In this document: piece after piece, positions 36,981 to 45,662 of the stretch
Position numbering within the stretch: position 1 is the stretch's first letter
Layout: each line of letters begins with the position of its first letter
Source of the DNA: Taibaiella chishuiensis
GTDB lineage: Bacteria > Bacteroidota > Bacteroidia > Chitinophagales > Chitinophagaceae
Direction: 5' to 3'
NCBI RefSeq assembly: GCF_003014535.1
Contig: NZ_PYGD01000001.1
Span: forward strand, 124,001-188,000
DNA: 64,000 nucleotides
Translations under genes and position numbers: made by a program
Notes under the pieces: generated by a model
The model's input: only the letters and a program-made list of their open reading frames with translations
Database searches by the model: none
Told to the model about the DNA's origin: nothing

Positions 36981-37019
36981 CCGGTTGCCCGCAGCCCGGG
37001 GCTGCAAACGGGCAACCGG
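36981..37019 (-). terminator. Long hairpin after the TonB receptor gene
   Basis: Arms CCGGTTGCCCG and CGGGCAACCGG pair over 11 bases, with a smaller CAGCCC/GGGCTG hairpin inside, 10 bases after the receptor stop. There is no strong T run on the minus strand, so it may be a weak terminator or an mRNA-stabilising stem. Confidence 0.55.
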
Positions 37020-37028
37020 CAAATGTAC

Positions 37029-39194
37029 CTACAATTCGTCCTTGTCAAATTTACTTAGCGAAATATTAACCCCGGCAAAAATGGTGCGGAACATCGCGGG
37101 CTGTACCGGGTAGCGGTTCTGGCCATCGGCCGAGTAACGGTAGCCGAATATGTTTTTCCGGTTCATCACATTGTCCACGCTCAGGTAAAATACCGTAAAC
37201 CATTTGCCGATGCTGCGCAGGTAACTTACCTGCAGCGCTACATTGTGGTAGTCGGGGGTACGGTCGCCCAGGAATACCGGGTTGGCCGGGTTATAATAGG
37301 GTTTGCCGCTGGCATAGCTATACGTACCGCTTACCATGGTCGACCACTTTTCGATCCAGTACTTGGTTACCAGGCTCAGGTTATGATCCGAAATAAAGTC
37401 GGGTGTAGCCTCGGCCGGGAAATTCTTGTACAGCCTTTTGGTATTGATATAACTGTACGACAACCAGTATTCGAAGTTCTTCACTGTTTTCTTATCGCGC
37501 CAGAACAGCTCCAGGCCCTGCGCATAGCCATCGCCTGTATTGTTGACCAGGCCCTGGATAAAACGGTAACTATTGGGATCATAATTGCTGACCTGTTCTT
37601 TTACCAGCTCATGGTAGCTCTTGTAATATCCTTCCAGCCTCAGGGTACGGTCGTTTTTAGCGTACATATAGTTGGCGATATAGTGCACGGCCATCTGCTG
37701 CCCCGGGCGATAGCCCTGCAACAGGTATTGCTTATCGGCATTCTGGTAAAAGAGGCCGCCTGCCACCGATACACTGCTGAAGTTACCGGTTTTGATAGAG
37801 GCTGAAAAGCGGGGCGACACATTGGTCGTAAGTAGCAACCGGCTGTGCTCTACCCTTACACCCGGCCTGAAAGCCAGCCAGTACAGTGGCGTCCACTCCG
37901 CTTCCGCATATCCGGCAATTTGTGTTTCGGTAAAACCACCTACCATACTGTCGAATGTCCTTTCGACTTTAAAATGCTGCACTTCGGCGCCCGCTACGAT
38001 GTTAAGCCGCGACACGGCATACCAGGTAAGCTCGCTGCGTACCTGCGCCCTGCGCTCCTTACTGCCTGTAGGAAAATTACCCCATTTGGAATCGTCGTTG
38101 TTGTAGGAATAAGAAGCCGCGCTAAACCATTTAAACTTGCTGCCGAAAGCCTGTTTGAACGTAGCCTGGGTGTAGGCATTTTTATTCTTCATGGCAAAGT
38201 TCATCATATCGCCGGCCGTGAAGGGGTTGGGCAGCAGGATACCCGATTTATTTTCGGAGTAATTACCCATGATCTTAAAAAGGCCGCCGGACTTCGTTTT
38301 CCAGTCGTAACCTACAGAACCGCCTCCACCTTTGGGCACATCATAAAAGTCGAAATTGGTTTTGGCAATGCCATAAAAAGGAGAGAGATTGGTATAGTTG
38401 GCAGAAGCCCTTACCGCCATAGTATTATCGTTGAAGATCTTGGAGCCCGAGGCATAAAGCCCGGCCATATGGGCGCCGAGATTGATCGTGCTTTCGTCGG
38501 GCATATCCAGGGTATTCATTTCCAATACCGAAGACATGGCCTGCCCGTAACGTGCACTATAACCGCCACTGCTAAAGGCTATGCCTTTGAACTGGAATGC
38601 GCCGAAGCGGCTGCGTTGCTGTACACCGGGCGCATCGCTGAAAAAGGGGTTCTGTAATACCAGCCCATCAACTACGATGGCGGCTTCGCTCGCATCGCCT
38701 CCCCTTACCATCATACCGGTTTGGGTACCATTGCGCTGCACACCGGGCAACATTTGCATGGCGGCAATAGGGTCAGCGCCCGAGCCTGCCGTGGTTACGA
38801 TATCGAGCGGCTCCAGCACGGTTTTCTGTGTACCGTCGGCCGAGCCGAAGCTGCCGGCCGTAATGGTTACCTGCTGCAGGGTATTGGCCACATTTTTCAT
38901 GGTCATGGCAATATCGCCGCTGAGCGCATCGAGGTTAACCGGCTTCGAAACCGGCTCGTAACCGATAGCCGTTACCGCCAGAACCTGCTCGCCCTTTTCG
39001 CTGGTATTCAGTACAAACTTACCCGCAGTATCGCTGGTTGTACCGTCAAGGGTATTTTCGAGCGATACGCTGGCGCCGCTTACGGGAGCGCCCTTCGGAT
39101 CTTTAACGGTGCCTTTGAGCGTGACTTGTGCCTGTGCGGCGGTTACTGCGAAGAAGCTTAAAATAGATAGTAGATAGGTAAAGGATCGATTCAT
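37029..39194 (-). CDS. TonB-dependent outer-membrane receptor
   Basis: 721 residues with a signal peptide to AAQAQ (~residue 22). Residues ~25-110 form a CarboxypepD_reg-like domain (LKGTVKDPKGAPVSGASVSL), then a plug (PIAAMQMLPGVQRNGTQTGM; VRGGDASEAAIVVDGLVLQN) and a ~500-residue barrel. It takes up a large ligand across the outer membrane with TonB energy. There is no SusD partner, so it is not a classical polysaccharide locus; the N-domain group includes siderophore and peptide receptors. The ligand cannot be told. It has its own promoter. Confidence 0.92.
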   Translation of the reverse strand: MNRSFTYLLSILSFFAVTAAQAQVTLKGTVKDPKGAPVSGASVSLENTLDGTTSDTAGKFVLNTSEKGEQVLAVTAIGYEPVSKPVNLDALSGDIAMTMKNVANTLQQVTITAGSFGSADGTQKTVLEPLDIVTTAGSGADPIAAMQMLPGVQRNGTQTGMMVRGGDASEAAIVVDGLVLQNPFFSDAPGVQQRSRFGAFQFKGIAFSSGGYSARYGQAMSSVLEMNTLDMPDESTINLGAHMAGLYASGSKIFNDNTMAVRASANYTNLSPFYGIAKTNFDFYDVPKGGGGSVGYDWKTKSGGLFKIMGNYSENKSGILLPNPFTAGDMMNFAMKNKNAYTQATFKQAFGSKFKWFSAASYSYNNDDSKWGNFPTGSKERRAQVRSELTWYAVSRLNIVAGAEVQHFKVERTFDSMVGGFTETQIAGYAEAEWTPLYWLAFRPGVRVEHSRLLLTTNVSPRFSASIKTGNFSSVSVAGGLFYQNADKQYLLQGYRPGQQMAVHYIANYMYAKNDRTLRLEGYYKSYHELVKEQVSNYDPNSYRFIQGLVNNTGDGYAQGLELFWRDKKTVKNFEYWLSYSYINTKRLYKNFPAEATPDFISDHNLSLVTKYWIEKWSTMVSGTYSYASGKPYYNPANPVFLGDRTPDYHNVALQVSYLRSIGKWFTVFYLSVDNVMNRKNIFGYRYSADGQNRYPVQPAMFRTIFAGVNISLSKFDKDEL

Positions 39195-39213
39195 GTTTGC
39201 ATTTTTTGCGATA

Positions 39214-39242
39214 CAAAAGTAAAGCGTTTCCAGCTTAGCAAA
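39214..39242 (-). promoter_or_regulatory. Promoter of the TonB receptor gene
   Basis: Minus-strand TTTG (39242-39239) and perfect TACTTTTG (39221-39214) with a 17-base spacer, ending 19 bases before the start codon. Confidence 0.65.
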
Positions 39243-39415
39243 ATAACATTTCGGTTACCGGCAGCAAGGTTTCGGTAAATGGACCGGATGCCGCTGTCAG
39301 CCGCTTCGGGACAAGGCCCCGCCACGAGGGCCGATGTGCATAAATAAGCCCCGCTTTAACAAAAAAATCTGCAAATTTCAGCTAAGTTTGTCGTCATCAC
39401 AATCGGAATATTTTT

Positions 39416-40585
39416 ATGGAAGCCCGCATGCTCAGCCTGTTTGACGACGAAGACTTTTTACCCCAGGAAAAGCCCAAAACCGCTAAGCCTAAAAAGTCGC
39501 CGGCAAAAAAGGAAAGTGCAACGGCCCCGACAGAAGATGCGCCCCAGGAAGAAGAGGAGCAGGTAGCAACCCCGGCGCCGGTAGCGACCGGTATACCGGA
39601 AGAGCCTGCCGTTGCAGACAGCAGCAATGCGCCTCACCTGGAAATGCCCCAAACACCGGAGCCCGCCCAGGCTACAGCCATACCCGCTGAAACCGAGGTT
39701 ATCGATACCCCTCACGAAGATGAGGTGCAGCCGGAACCCGCAGTTGACGAAGCCGAGGAGACTGCAGCAGCAACAGCGTCCGTTAACACCCATCACGAAG
39801 AAGAAGCGCAGCCGGAACCCGCAGTAGACGAAGCCGAGGAGACTGCAGCAGCAACGGCGTCCGTTAACACCCATCACGAAGAAGAAGCGCGGCCGGAACC
39901 CGCAGTTGACCAAGCCGAGGAGACTGCAGCAGCAACGGCGTCCGTCGCGCCCCATCAAGAAGATGAAGCGCAGCCGGAACCCGCAGCAGACGAAGCCAAG
40001 GAGACTGCAGCAGCGCCGGTAACACCGGCGGCTGCAGATGAGGAACTGAACCGCCAGATCTTGAGCGAGCTCATCCTCAGCGACTATACAGCGCTGATCC
40101 ATAAGGAATACCCCTTCGACCTGAAACACGCCGAGGTTGTAAAAAAAGATAAAGAGGTAAAGACGCCCGACCCGGTACGGAAGCCGGTAATAGCAGTACA
40201 GGAAGAACCCGAGGAGCCTGAAATGGAAGAAGAAACCGATGATGAGCCGGTAGCCCCCTTACCCGAATGGGATCTCGACAAAAGGTATTATACGATCGGC
40301 GAGGTAGCGCAATTGTTTAAAGTAAACACCTCGCATATCCGTTTCTGGACCAATGAATTTAAGCTGCGGCCGCGTACTACGCGTAAAGGCGACCGCCTGT
40401 ACAGTCCCGAAGACATTGCCCAGCTTCGCCTGATCCACCACCTGGTTAAAGAAAAAAAACACACCATAAAAGGCGCCAAAGAGAAGCTGAAAGCGGGCAA
40501 AGAAGCCGTAGGCCAGAAGCTCGATCTTAAGGACTCCCTGGTATCGCTGAAGGAAATGCTGATCCGGATCAAAGAGCAACTGTAA
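39416..40585 (+). CDS. MerR-family regulator with repetitive acidic N-terminal extension
   Basis: 389 residues, about three times a plain MerR-like HTH protein. The DNA-binding part is at the extreme C-terminus (residues 290-389): YYTIGEVAQLFKVNTSHIRF, WTNEFKLRPRTTRKGDRLYS, PEDIAQLRLIHHLVKEKKHT. This subtype is common in Bacteroidota. Residues ~10-290 are Pro/Ala/Glu-rich and disordered-looking, and hold four tandem 27-residue repeats. The opening MEARMLSLFDDEDFLP followed by basic KPKKSPAKK may be a functional N-terminal tag. A -7-like TAAGTTTG lies at 39383-39390. Target genes unknown. Confidence 0.85.
   Translation: MEARMLSLFDDEDFLPQEKPKTAKPKKSPAKKESATAPTEDAPQEEEEQVATPAPVATGIPEEPAVADSSNAPHLEMPQTPEPAQATAIPAETEVIDTPHEDEVQPEPAVDEAEETAAATASVNTHHEEEAQPEPAVDEAEETAAATASVNTHHEEEARPEPAVDQAEETAAATASVAPHQEDEAQPEPAADEAKETAAAPVTPAAADEELNRQILSELILSDYTALIHKEYPFDLKHAEVVKKDKEVKTPDPVRKPVIAVQEEPEEPEMEEETDDEPVAPLPEWDLDKRYYTIGEVAQLFKVNTSHIRFWTNEFKLRPRTTRKGDRLYSPEDIAQLRLIHHLVKEKKHTIKGAKEKLKAGKEAVGQKLDLKDSLVSLKEMLIRIKEQL
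39728..40020 (+). repeat. 81-bp in-frame tandem repeat inside the MerR-type gene
   Basis: Copies begin at 39728, 39809, 39890 and 39971, exactly 81 bases apart; the fourth is partial. The encoded unit is QPEPAVDEAEETAAATASV plus an eight-residue NTHHEEEA tail. Copies differ by few substitutions, so the expansion is recent. A decayed partial copy may precede the first. Confidence 0.93.
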
Positions 40586-40729
40586 CCCGGAGCAACCGTT
40601 TTTATAACCCGGCTTCGATAAAACCAATAACAGGACCGGTGTAAATCCGTTATTTTTGAAGCAACAGGCGCCGGGCTCCCGGAAATGGCCGGATCCGGTA
40701 CGGGGCCACAACCCCATAAAATAACGATA

Positions 40730-41245
40730 ATGAAAAGAATCCTCTTATTGCTTTCCTTAACCCTTGGGTATATGAGCGTACAGGCGCAAAACAAGTCTGA
40801 TTATGAAGTAATACCTTCCGAGAATAATACGGAAGTGATCTATAAAGGGCAATGCACTTTTGACGATATCGGTAAAGTAGCGGCCTTCCACCTGCAGGAA
40901 AATGCAGCCGCCTATAAACCTGATGCCGCAGTTACCGCCGCGCTGAAAGAAAAGCTGGGCGCTTACCGGCTTACCTTATTCCTGGGTACCTGGTGCGAAG
41001 ACTCCCACTACCTGGTACCACAGTTGTACAAAGTGCTCGAAGCCGCAGGATATCCCCTGAACACCATTACGCTTTATGCCGTAGACCGCGCAAAAAAAGC
41101 GAGGAACCACGAAGAAGAAACCTATGCCATCACGAATGTGCCCACCCTTATCGTATCGCAGGGCGACAAAGAAACCGGCCGCATCACCGAATCCGTACAT
41201 AAAAGCGTAGAGCAGGACCTGCTCGATATCATCGTAAAAAAATAA
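40730..41245 (+). CDS. Exported thioredoxin-like protein with WCxxS site
   Basis: 171 residues from the ATG at 40730, which opens a signal peptide (MKRILLLLSLTLGYMSVQAQ). The thioredoxin-like core is visible: LTLFLGTWCEDSHYLVPQLY with Trp88-Cys89-Glu-Asp-Ser92, and the cis-Pro region NVPTLIV. The second active-site cysteine is replaced by Ser, so normal disulphide exchange is not expected; a thiol peroxidase-like, monothiol or binding role is possible. A separate Cys42 exists in the mature N-terminus. It lies 53 bases before the flavoenzyme gene, possibly co-transcribed. Confidence 0.82.
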   Translation: MKRILLLLSLTLGYMSVQAQNKSDYEVIPSENNTEVIYKGQCTFDDIGKVAAFHLQENAAAYKPDAAVTAALKEKLGAYRLTLFLGTWCEDSHYLVPQLYKVLEAAGYPLNTITLYAVDRAKKARNHEEETYAITNVPTLIVSQGDKETGRITESVHKSVEQDLLDIIVKK

Positions 41246-41298
41246 CCGGGTTATACCTTACCCTTCGCCCCCTGTACCTTTACAGGCTATCCGACAAC

Positions 41299-42561
41299 AT
41301 GAATAACCCATCCTATCCCGTAATCATTATCGGCTGCGGACCGGCAGCCGCAGGCGCATCCATGTTCCTGAGCAAAGCCGGTGTCCGTCACCTGATCCTC
41401 GAAAAAGACAGTTTCCCGAGAGACAAAATATGCGGCGATGGCTGCAGCGGTAAAACAGCGCTGGTGCTTCGCAAAGCAAATCCTGCCTATCTCGATGAGA
41501 TATTTGCCGATGGAGAGCGCTTCCTGCCCAGCTTTGGCGTGGTGTTTGCCGCACCCAATGGCAAAGCGATCGATATTCCCTTCGGCACTGATAAAATCGT
41601 GGAAGGCCGTCCGCCGGGCTTTACCGTTAAACGCGAAATATTCGATCATTTCCTGTTCAGCAAACTGCAGGGCCCGCATACTACCATTATCCAGCGTGCC
41701 ACGGTAACCGGTATCGATACCTCAAGCGGAGGTTATACCGTAACTTACAAAGACAACAGCAGCCCGGATGGCGCCTTACAATCGGTACAATGCAGCCTGC
41801 TTATCGGCGCTGACGGCGATAAAGGCATTTCCCGCAAAAAGTTATTGCAGCAGGATGTGCTCAGCAAGTCGTCCTTTGTAGGCCTCAGGGCTTACTATGA
41901 CGGTGTTACCGGCATGCATCCGCAAAATTTTATCGAGCTGCATTTCCTTAAAGACGCGCTGCCGGGTTACTTCTGGATCTTCCCCCTGCCCAACGGGCAA
42001 GCCAATATCGGTATCGGTATGGATTCGGAACTCGTCCGGAAAAAGAAGATCAACCTGCGCGAGCTTATGCTTAAGGCCATCAGCGAAAATCCCAATATCC
42101 GCCACCGGTTTACCCATGCCCGTATTACCGATAAAATATATGGCTGGGGCCTGCCGATGGGCGTTGAAAAAACCAGGGTATCGGGCGATCATTTCCTGAT
42201 GACCGGCGATGCCGCTTCGCTGATCGATCCCTTTACGGGCGAGGGCATCGGCAATGCGCTGTACAGCGGCATGCTGGCTGCAGAAGCCGCAGCCAAAGCC
42301 CTGGAGCATAACCGGTTCGATGCCGCATTCCTCCAGGAGCATTATGGCGATGTATTGTTTCGCCGGATCGGCGACGAACTGAAACTCAGCTATACCATGC
42401 AACGCCTGGTGCGTTATCCCTGGTTATTCGACTTTGTGGTGAACAAAGCACATAAAAGCCCGGCATTACAACAAACGATCAGCAGTATGTTTGCCGATCT
42501 GGACATGCGGGCCCTGTTGCGCAAACCCTCCTTCTACTGGAAGATACTAACCAACCAGTAA
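41299..42561 (+). CDS. Geranylgeranyl-reductase-family FAD oxidoreductase
   Basis: 420 residues. FAD-binding GCGPAAAGASMFLSKAG (a GxGxxxxG-type loop) near residue 12 is followed by LEKDSFPRDKICGDGCSG, the GGR family signature, and the second FAD motif GDAASLIDPFTGEGIGNAL around residue 305. Family members reduce isoprenoid double bonds or act on related lipids; in Bacteroidota they may work on menaquinone or carotenoid precursors. No isoprenoid gene is adjacent. The substrate is therefore unassigned; the fold call is firm. Confidence 0.9.
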   Translation: MNNPSYPVIIIGCGPAAAGASMFLSKAGVRHLILEKDSFPRDKICGDGCSGKTALVLRKANPAYLDEIFADGERFLPSFGVVFAAPNGKAIDIPFGTDKIVEGRPPGFTVKREIFDHFLFSKLQGPHTTIIQRATVTGIDTSSGGYTVTYKDNSSPDGALQSVQCSLLIGADGDKGISRKKLLQQDVLSKSSFVGLRAYYDGVTGMHPQNFIELHFLKDALPGYFWIFPLPNGQANIGIGMDSELVRKKKINLRELMLKAISENPNIRHRFTHARITDKIYGWGLPMGVEKTRVSGDHFLMTGDAASLIDPFTGEGIGNALYSGMLAAEAAAKALEHNRFDAAFLQEHYGDVLFRRIGDELKLSYTMQRLVRYPWLFDFVVNKAHKSPALQQTISSMFADLDMRALLRKPSFYWKILTNQ

Positions 42562-42603
42562 CCTGGCGATGATCCGCAATTTCGTTGTACAATTCCAGAC
42601 ATA

Positions 42604-42630
42604 AATAAGGAGGCGCAAGCGCCTCCTTAT
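42604..42630. terminator. Bidirectional hairpin between convergent genes
   Basis: Perfect ATAAGGAGGCGC / GCGCCTCCTTAT stem with a 2-base loop between the flavoenzyme and the Ig-like lipoprotein genes. The T run is short, but position and stem strength fit a shared terminator. Confidence 0.75.
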
Positions 42631-42636
42631 CCGTTA

Positions 42637-44205
42637 TTATTTCTGCTCTGGATCTTTGGGTTTATCCGGCTGTTTATCCGCTTCTTCTTTGTGTTCCGGA
42701 TCGGCAGCTTCCGGCTCTTCTGTTTTGGGGGGCACAGGCGCCAGGAAGTCGATATCGCTTTCCCAGCCCGCCTTCAATGATATTTCCGGGGTATATGGAA
42801 TCACCTTTTCGGGCTGTATCTTTTTAAACAACACCCCTTCGTCCCATTTGCCGTTTTTATTGGCATCCACGATAATACGCATACCGTAGGCGCCCGGCTG
42901 GAGCAAAGACAGGGTGATCACCGAATCCTTAACCGGCTTTTGGTATATAGAGTCTGCTCCTTTATAAACGACAAGCACGAGACTATCGCTCAGGTATTGC
43001 CGGTCCATATGAACCCGGATCGTACCATAGTCTTCTTCCTGTTTGGTACGGAAGATGTATTTGCCCGGCGGCAGCTCTGCTCCTGCCGTATCTTTAGCCC
43101 AGCCTTTTACCAGCCTTAAGGTATATACTTTGTCGGGTTGCCATTGGGTATGGATCCTGATGCTGGTGTCTGAAGCCCGCAGTTGCTGTACGGCTTCTAC
43201 TTCGATACCGCCATTATCGTAACTGAGATATACCTTGCCCGTATCCAGTTTGGACAACTCTTTATAAAGTTCGATAGTAAGCGGCTGTGTCAGTTCGAAA
43301 GTACGTAAGCGGCTGCTGGTATCGGCGAGTACCTCGTAACCGATCTTACTTTTTTTGCGGCTTGAAAAGTCGCGGGCGCCACGGCCGGCAACCGGCGTAT
43401 GTACACTGTCCCGCGTACGGACACTATCCGTGCTATGGGCCAGGGCGGTAGTATCAACAAACTCTTTAAATATTGGGAATACCAGCGAATCGGGTTGCAT
43501 CGCGGGCACCACCGTCTCTCCTAAAAAGCCCACTTTTTCCTGCCCCATATCATAGATATAGTTACTGTTCAGGTCCTGTACTGCGTAGATCCGGAAAGGC
43601 TTTTGCGGCAGGTACTTCAGCGCAAAATAGCCGCGGTTATTGACCTTTACGGCGTACTGCGGTTTATGGCGCAATAATGCCGAGTCGCTTTCTGTTGCAG
43701 GATACAACATCACCACCGAAGCGGTATCCGGCGCCCCGGTAGCCGCGTCGAATACCCGGCCCCTCAGCTGCAGGGAGTCAAAATAATCGCCGGTACTGAA
43801 TATATACACGAAGTTCTTATAGGGCGTGGCCTCGCGGTTATCTACGAGTGCGTTGCCCAGCGACAACCGGTAGGTGGTATTGGGCGGCAGGGTATCGGCG
43901 ATCTTGATCTCGATACGTTTACCATAGGAAATAACCGATGGATTGATGTTGAGAAAGGGCGACATCTGCAGGTGCTTTTCCAGTTCGCGCACTTCCATAT
44001 ATTTATTGAAATACAGCTCAAGTTTCGTGATCCGGGTATTCTGCGAGGAGTCCGGCGGATCGATACGGAGCAACACCGGGGGTGTCTCATCCTTTTTGCC
44101 TCCTTCGGGCGGCACAATATTGGCGCAGCCTTGCACCAGGAAGAGGAACAGGATATAAAAAAGGGTCCGGACCGGGCCGGATCTGAGGGATAAAAAAGAG
44201 TGCAA
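42637..44205 (-). CDS. Ig-like (SbsA-type) domain lipoprotein
   Basis: 522 residues. A lipoprotein signal ends LVQGCAN, giving lipidated Cys27. Next comes a bacterial Ig-like domain of the SbsA/Big_5 type (PPVLLRIDPPDSSQNTRI, LELYFNKYMEV, LPPNTTYRLSLGNALVDN), then several beta-rich segments (YAVKVNNRGYFALKYL; FRIYAVQDLNSNYIYDMG) resembling carboxypeptidase-regulatory folds, a KTEEPEAADPEHKEE-type charged tail. A widely conserved Bacteroidota lipoprotein type, function unknown, probably at the outer membrane facing the periplasm or the outside. Confidence 0.85.
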   Translation of the reverse strand: MHSFLSLRSGPVRTLFYILFLFLVQGCANIVPPEGGKKDETPPVLLRIDPPDSSQNTRITKLELYFNKYMEVRELEKHLQMSPFLNINPSVISYGKRIEIKIADTLPPNTTYRLSLGNALVDNREATPYKNFVYIFSTGDYFDSLQLRGRVFDAATGAPDTASVVMLYPATESDSALLRHKPQYAVKVNNRGYFALKYLPQKPFRIYAVQDLNSNYIYDMGQEKVGFLGETVVPAMQPDSLVFPIFKEFVDTTALAHSTDSVRTRDSVHTPVAGRGARDFSSRKKSKIGYEVLADTSSRLRTFELTQPLTIELYKELSKLDTGKVYLSYDNGGIEVEAVQQLRASDTSIRIHTQWQPDKVYTLRLVKGWAKDTAGAELPPGKYIFRTKQEEDYGTIRVHMDRQYLSDSLVLVVYKGADSIYQKPVKDSVITLSLLQPGAYGMRIIVDANKNGKWDEGVLFKKIQPEKVIPYTPEISLKAGWESDIDFLAPVPPKTEEPEAADPEHKEEADKQPDKPKDPEQK

Positions 44206-44381
44206 AGGAACAGGTTTTCGGGCTTCAAAAATACGCTTAATTCCCTTAATTACCGGAAAACAGGTTTTACCGGATACTTGGGGAGGGCTGCATAACGTTA
44301 TCAGAATAGTACAGGCATAGTAGCATACAGCGAAAATTTAACGTACTTTGCCCTCAATTATTATTATTTGCAGCGCTCTGA

Positions 44382-45662
44382 ATGAATATTACCCATTACC
44401 CATCGGCTACCCGGGGAGAAAAGGCTTATGAGTGGATAGCCTGTATCTGTTGCCTCGGCATGATCGCAGGTTTATTCTTTTCGAGGGCCATACTTTCCCT
44501 CTCCATGTTTATCATGTTGCTGAATGCCCTGCAACCTGCCCGGGTACGCGACAACTGGCAGATATGGAAGCAAAACAGGTTTGCGCTTTTTGCCGCCCTG
44601 TTTTTCGGTACCTACCTGGTTTCCGGGTTGTGGAGCGGGGACAAAGACTTCTGGTGGGCGGCCACACTCAACAAGTTGCCCTTCCTGGTGCTGCCCTTTG
44701 CCTTTACCTCCGCACCCTTACATAAGGAATACTACCGGCGCGTGGTCATTACCGGTATTGTGCTGATGCAACTTGGCGTAGTGACCTACAGCCTGGCCTG
44801 CCTGGCGCTTAACCCCGACTACTACCTTTCGGGGTACAGTTTTTCCAACCCCTTGCCCACCACCAAGTATAACGACCATATCCGGTTTAGCCTCTCACTG
44901 GTCCTGTCCCTGCTGATGTGTTTCTTCCTGCTTTTCGAAAAACAGGAGCGCCCATTGCCCCGGTGGCTGCGTTATTTACTTAGCGGCTGTTGCCTGCTCT
45001 TTATAGGCTACCTGCATATCCTGGCCGCTAAAACGGGCCTGGTATGCCTGTACTTCCTGCTGGCTGCTTACATTATCGTTAAGTTATATAAACGGCACAA
45101 ACTGCTCACTTTTACCTTCATAGCTTTGCTCGCCCTTGTTCCGGTAGTGTCTTATTTTACGGTCAATACCTTCCAGACCAAGGTTAAATATGTACTTTAT
45201 GAAATCGAGAAATCGAAGCGGGAACAACGGTACGATTATACCCTGAGCGATGCGGGGCGTATGATTACCTACGACATCGGCGCCAAAGCGCTGGCTGCGC
45301 ACCCGCTGGCCGGCACCGGTGCGGGCGACCTGATGCACGTAATGCGGGAGGGCTACGCGGCCTACTACCCCGAGGTGAGCGCCGACCAGCAATACGGCCC
45401 CATCAACCAGTTTATGTATACTGCGCTCAGCGTAGGTATACCGCTAAGCCTCATTCTTTGCGCCATGGTCTTTGCACCGCTGTTTGTTGCCGTGCCCGGC
45501 AGGCTGTACCTTATTATTACGACCCTGTTGCTCTGGATCGCCATTATGGTGGAAGCTATGCTTGAAGTACAATTTGGTGTATTTACTTATTTATTTTTTG
45601 TACTTTTCTGGCTATCAGCACTCGCTAACAAACCAATACAGCCGAAGAATTCAAGACTATGA
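44382..45662 (+). CDS. O-antigen ligase/polymerase-family membrane protein (first copy)
   Basis: 426 residues with 10-12 predicted transmembrane helices. The Wzy_C/WaaL-type loop lies near residue 300 (KALAAHPLAGTGAGDLMHVM) and is followed by NQFMYTALSVGIPLSLIL, matching the H-P-x-x-G-x-G...N-x-F/Y pattern of the superfamily. Enzymes of this class join or ligate lipid-linked glycans on the periplasmic side. Its stop overlaps the start of a close paralogue (ATGA), so both are translated from one mRNA. Ligase or polymerase cannot be decided from sequence. Confidence 0.87.
   Translation: MNITHYPSATRGEKAYEWIACICCLGMIAGLFFSRAILSLSMFIMLLNALQPARVRDNWQIWKQNRFALFAALFFGTYLVSGLWSGDKDFWWAATLNKLPFLVLPFAFTSAPLHKEYYRRVVITGIVLMQLGVVTYSLACLALNPDYYLSGYSFSNPLPTTKYNDHIRFSLSLVLSLLMCFFLLFEKQERPLPRWLRYLLSGCCLLFIGYLHILAAKTGLVCLYFLLAAYIIVKLYKRHKLLTFTFIALLALVPVVSYFTVNTFQTKVKYVLYEIEKSKREQRYDYTLSDAGRMITYDIGAKALAAHPLAGTGAGDLMHVMREGYAAYYPEVSADQQYGPINQFMYTALSVGIPLSLILCAMVFAPLFVAVPGRLYLIITTLLLWIAIMVEAMLEVQFGVFTYLFFVLFWLSALANKPIQPKNSRL

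Noticed and set aside
37029-39194. Polysaccharide utilisation locus around the TonB receptor
   Set aside because: No SusD-like gene, glycosidase or paired regulator next to it.
39458-40129. 223-codon minus-strand frame with cysteine-rich repeats
   Set aside because: Reverse reading of the tandem repeat in the MerR-type gene; the plus frame ends in a true DNA-binding domain.
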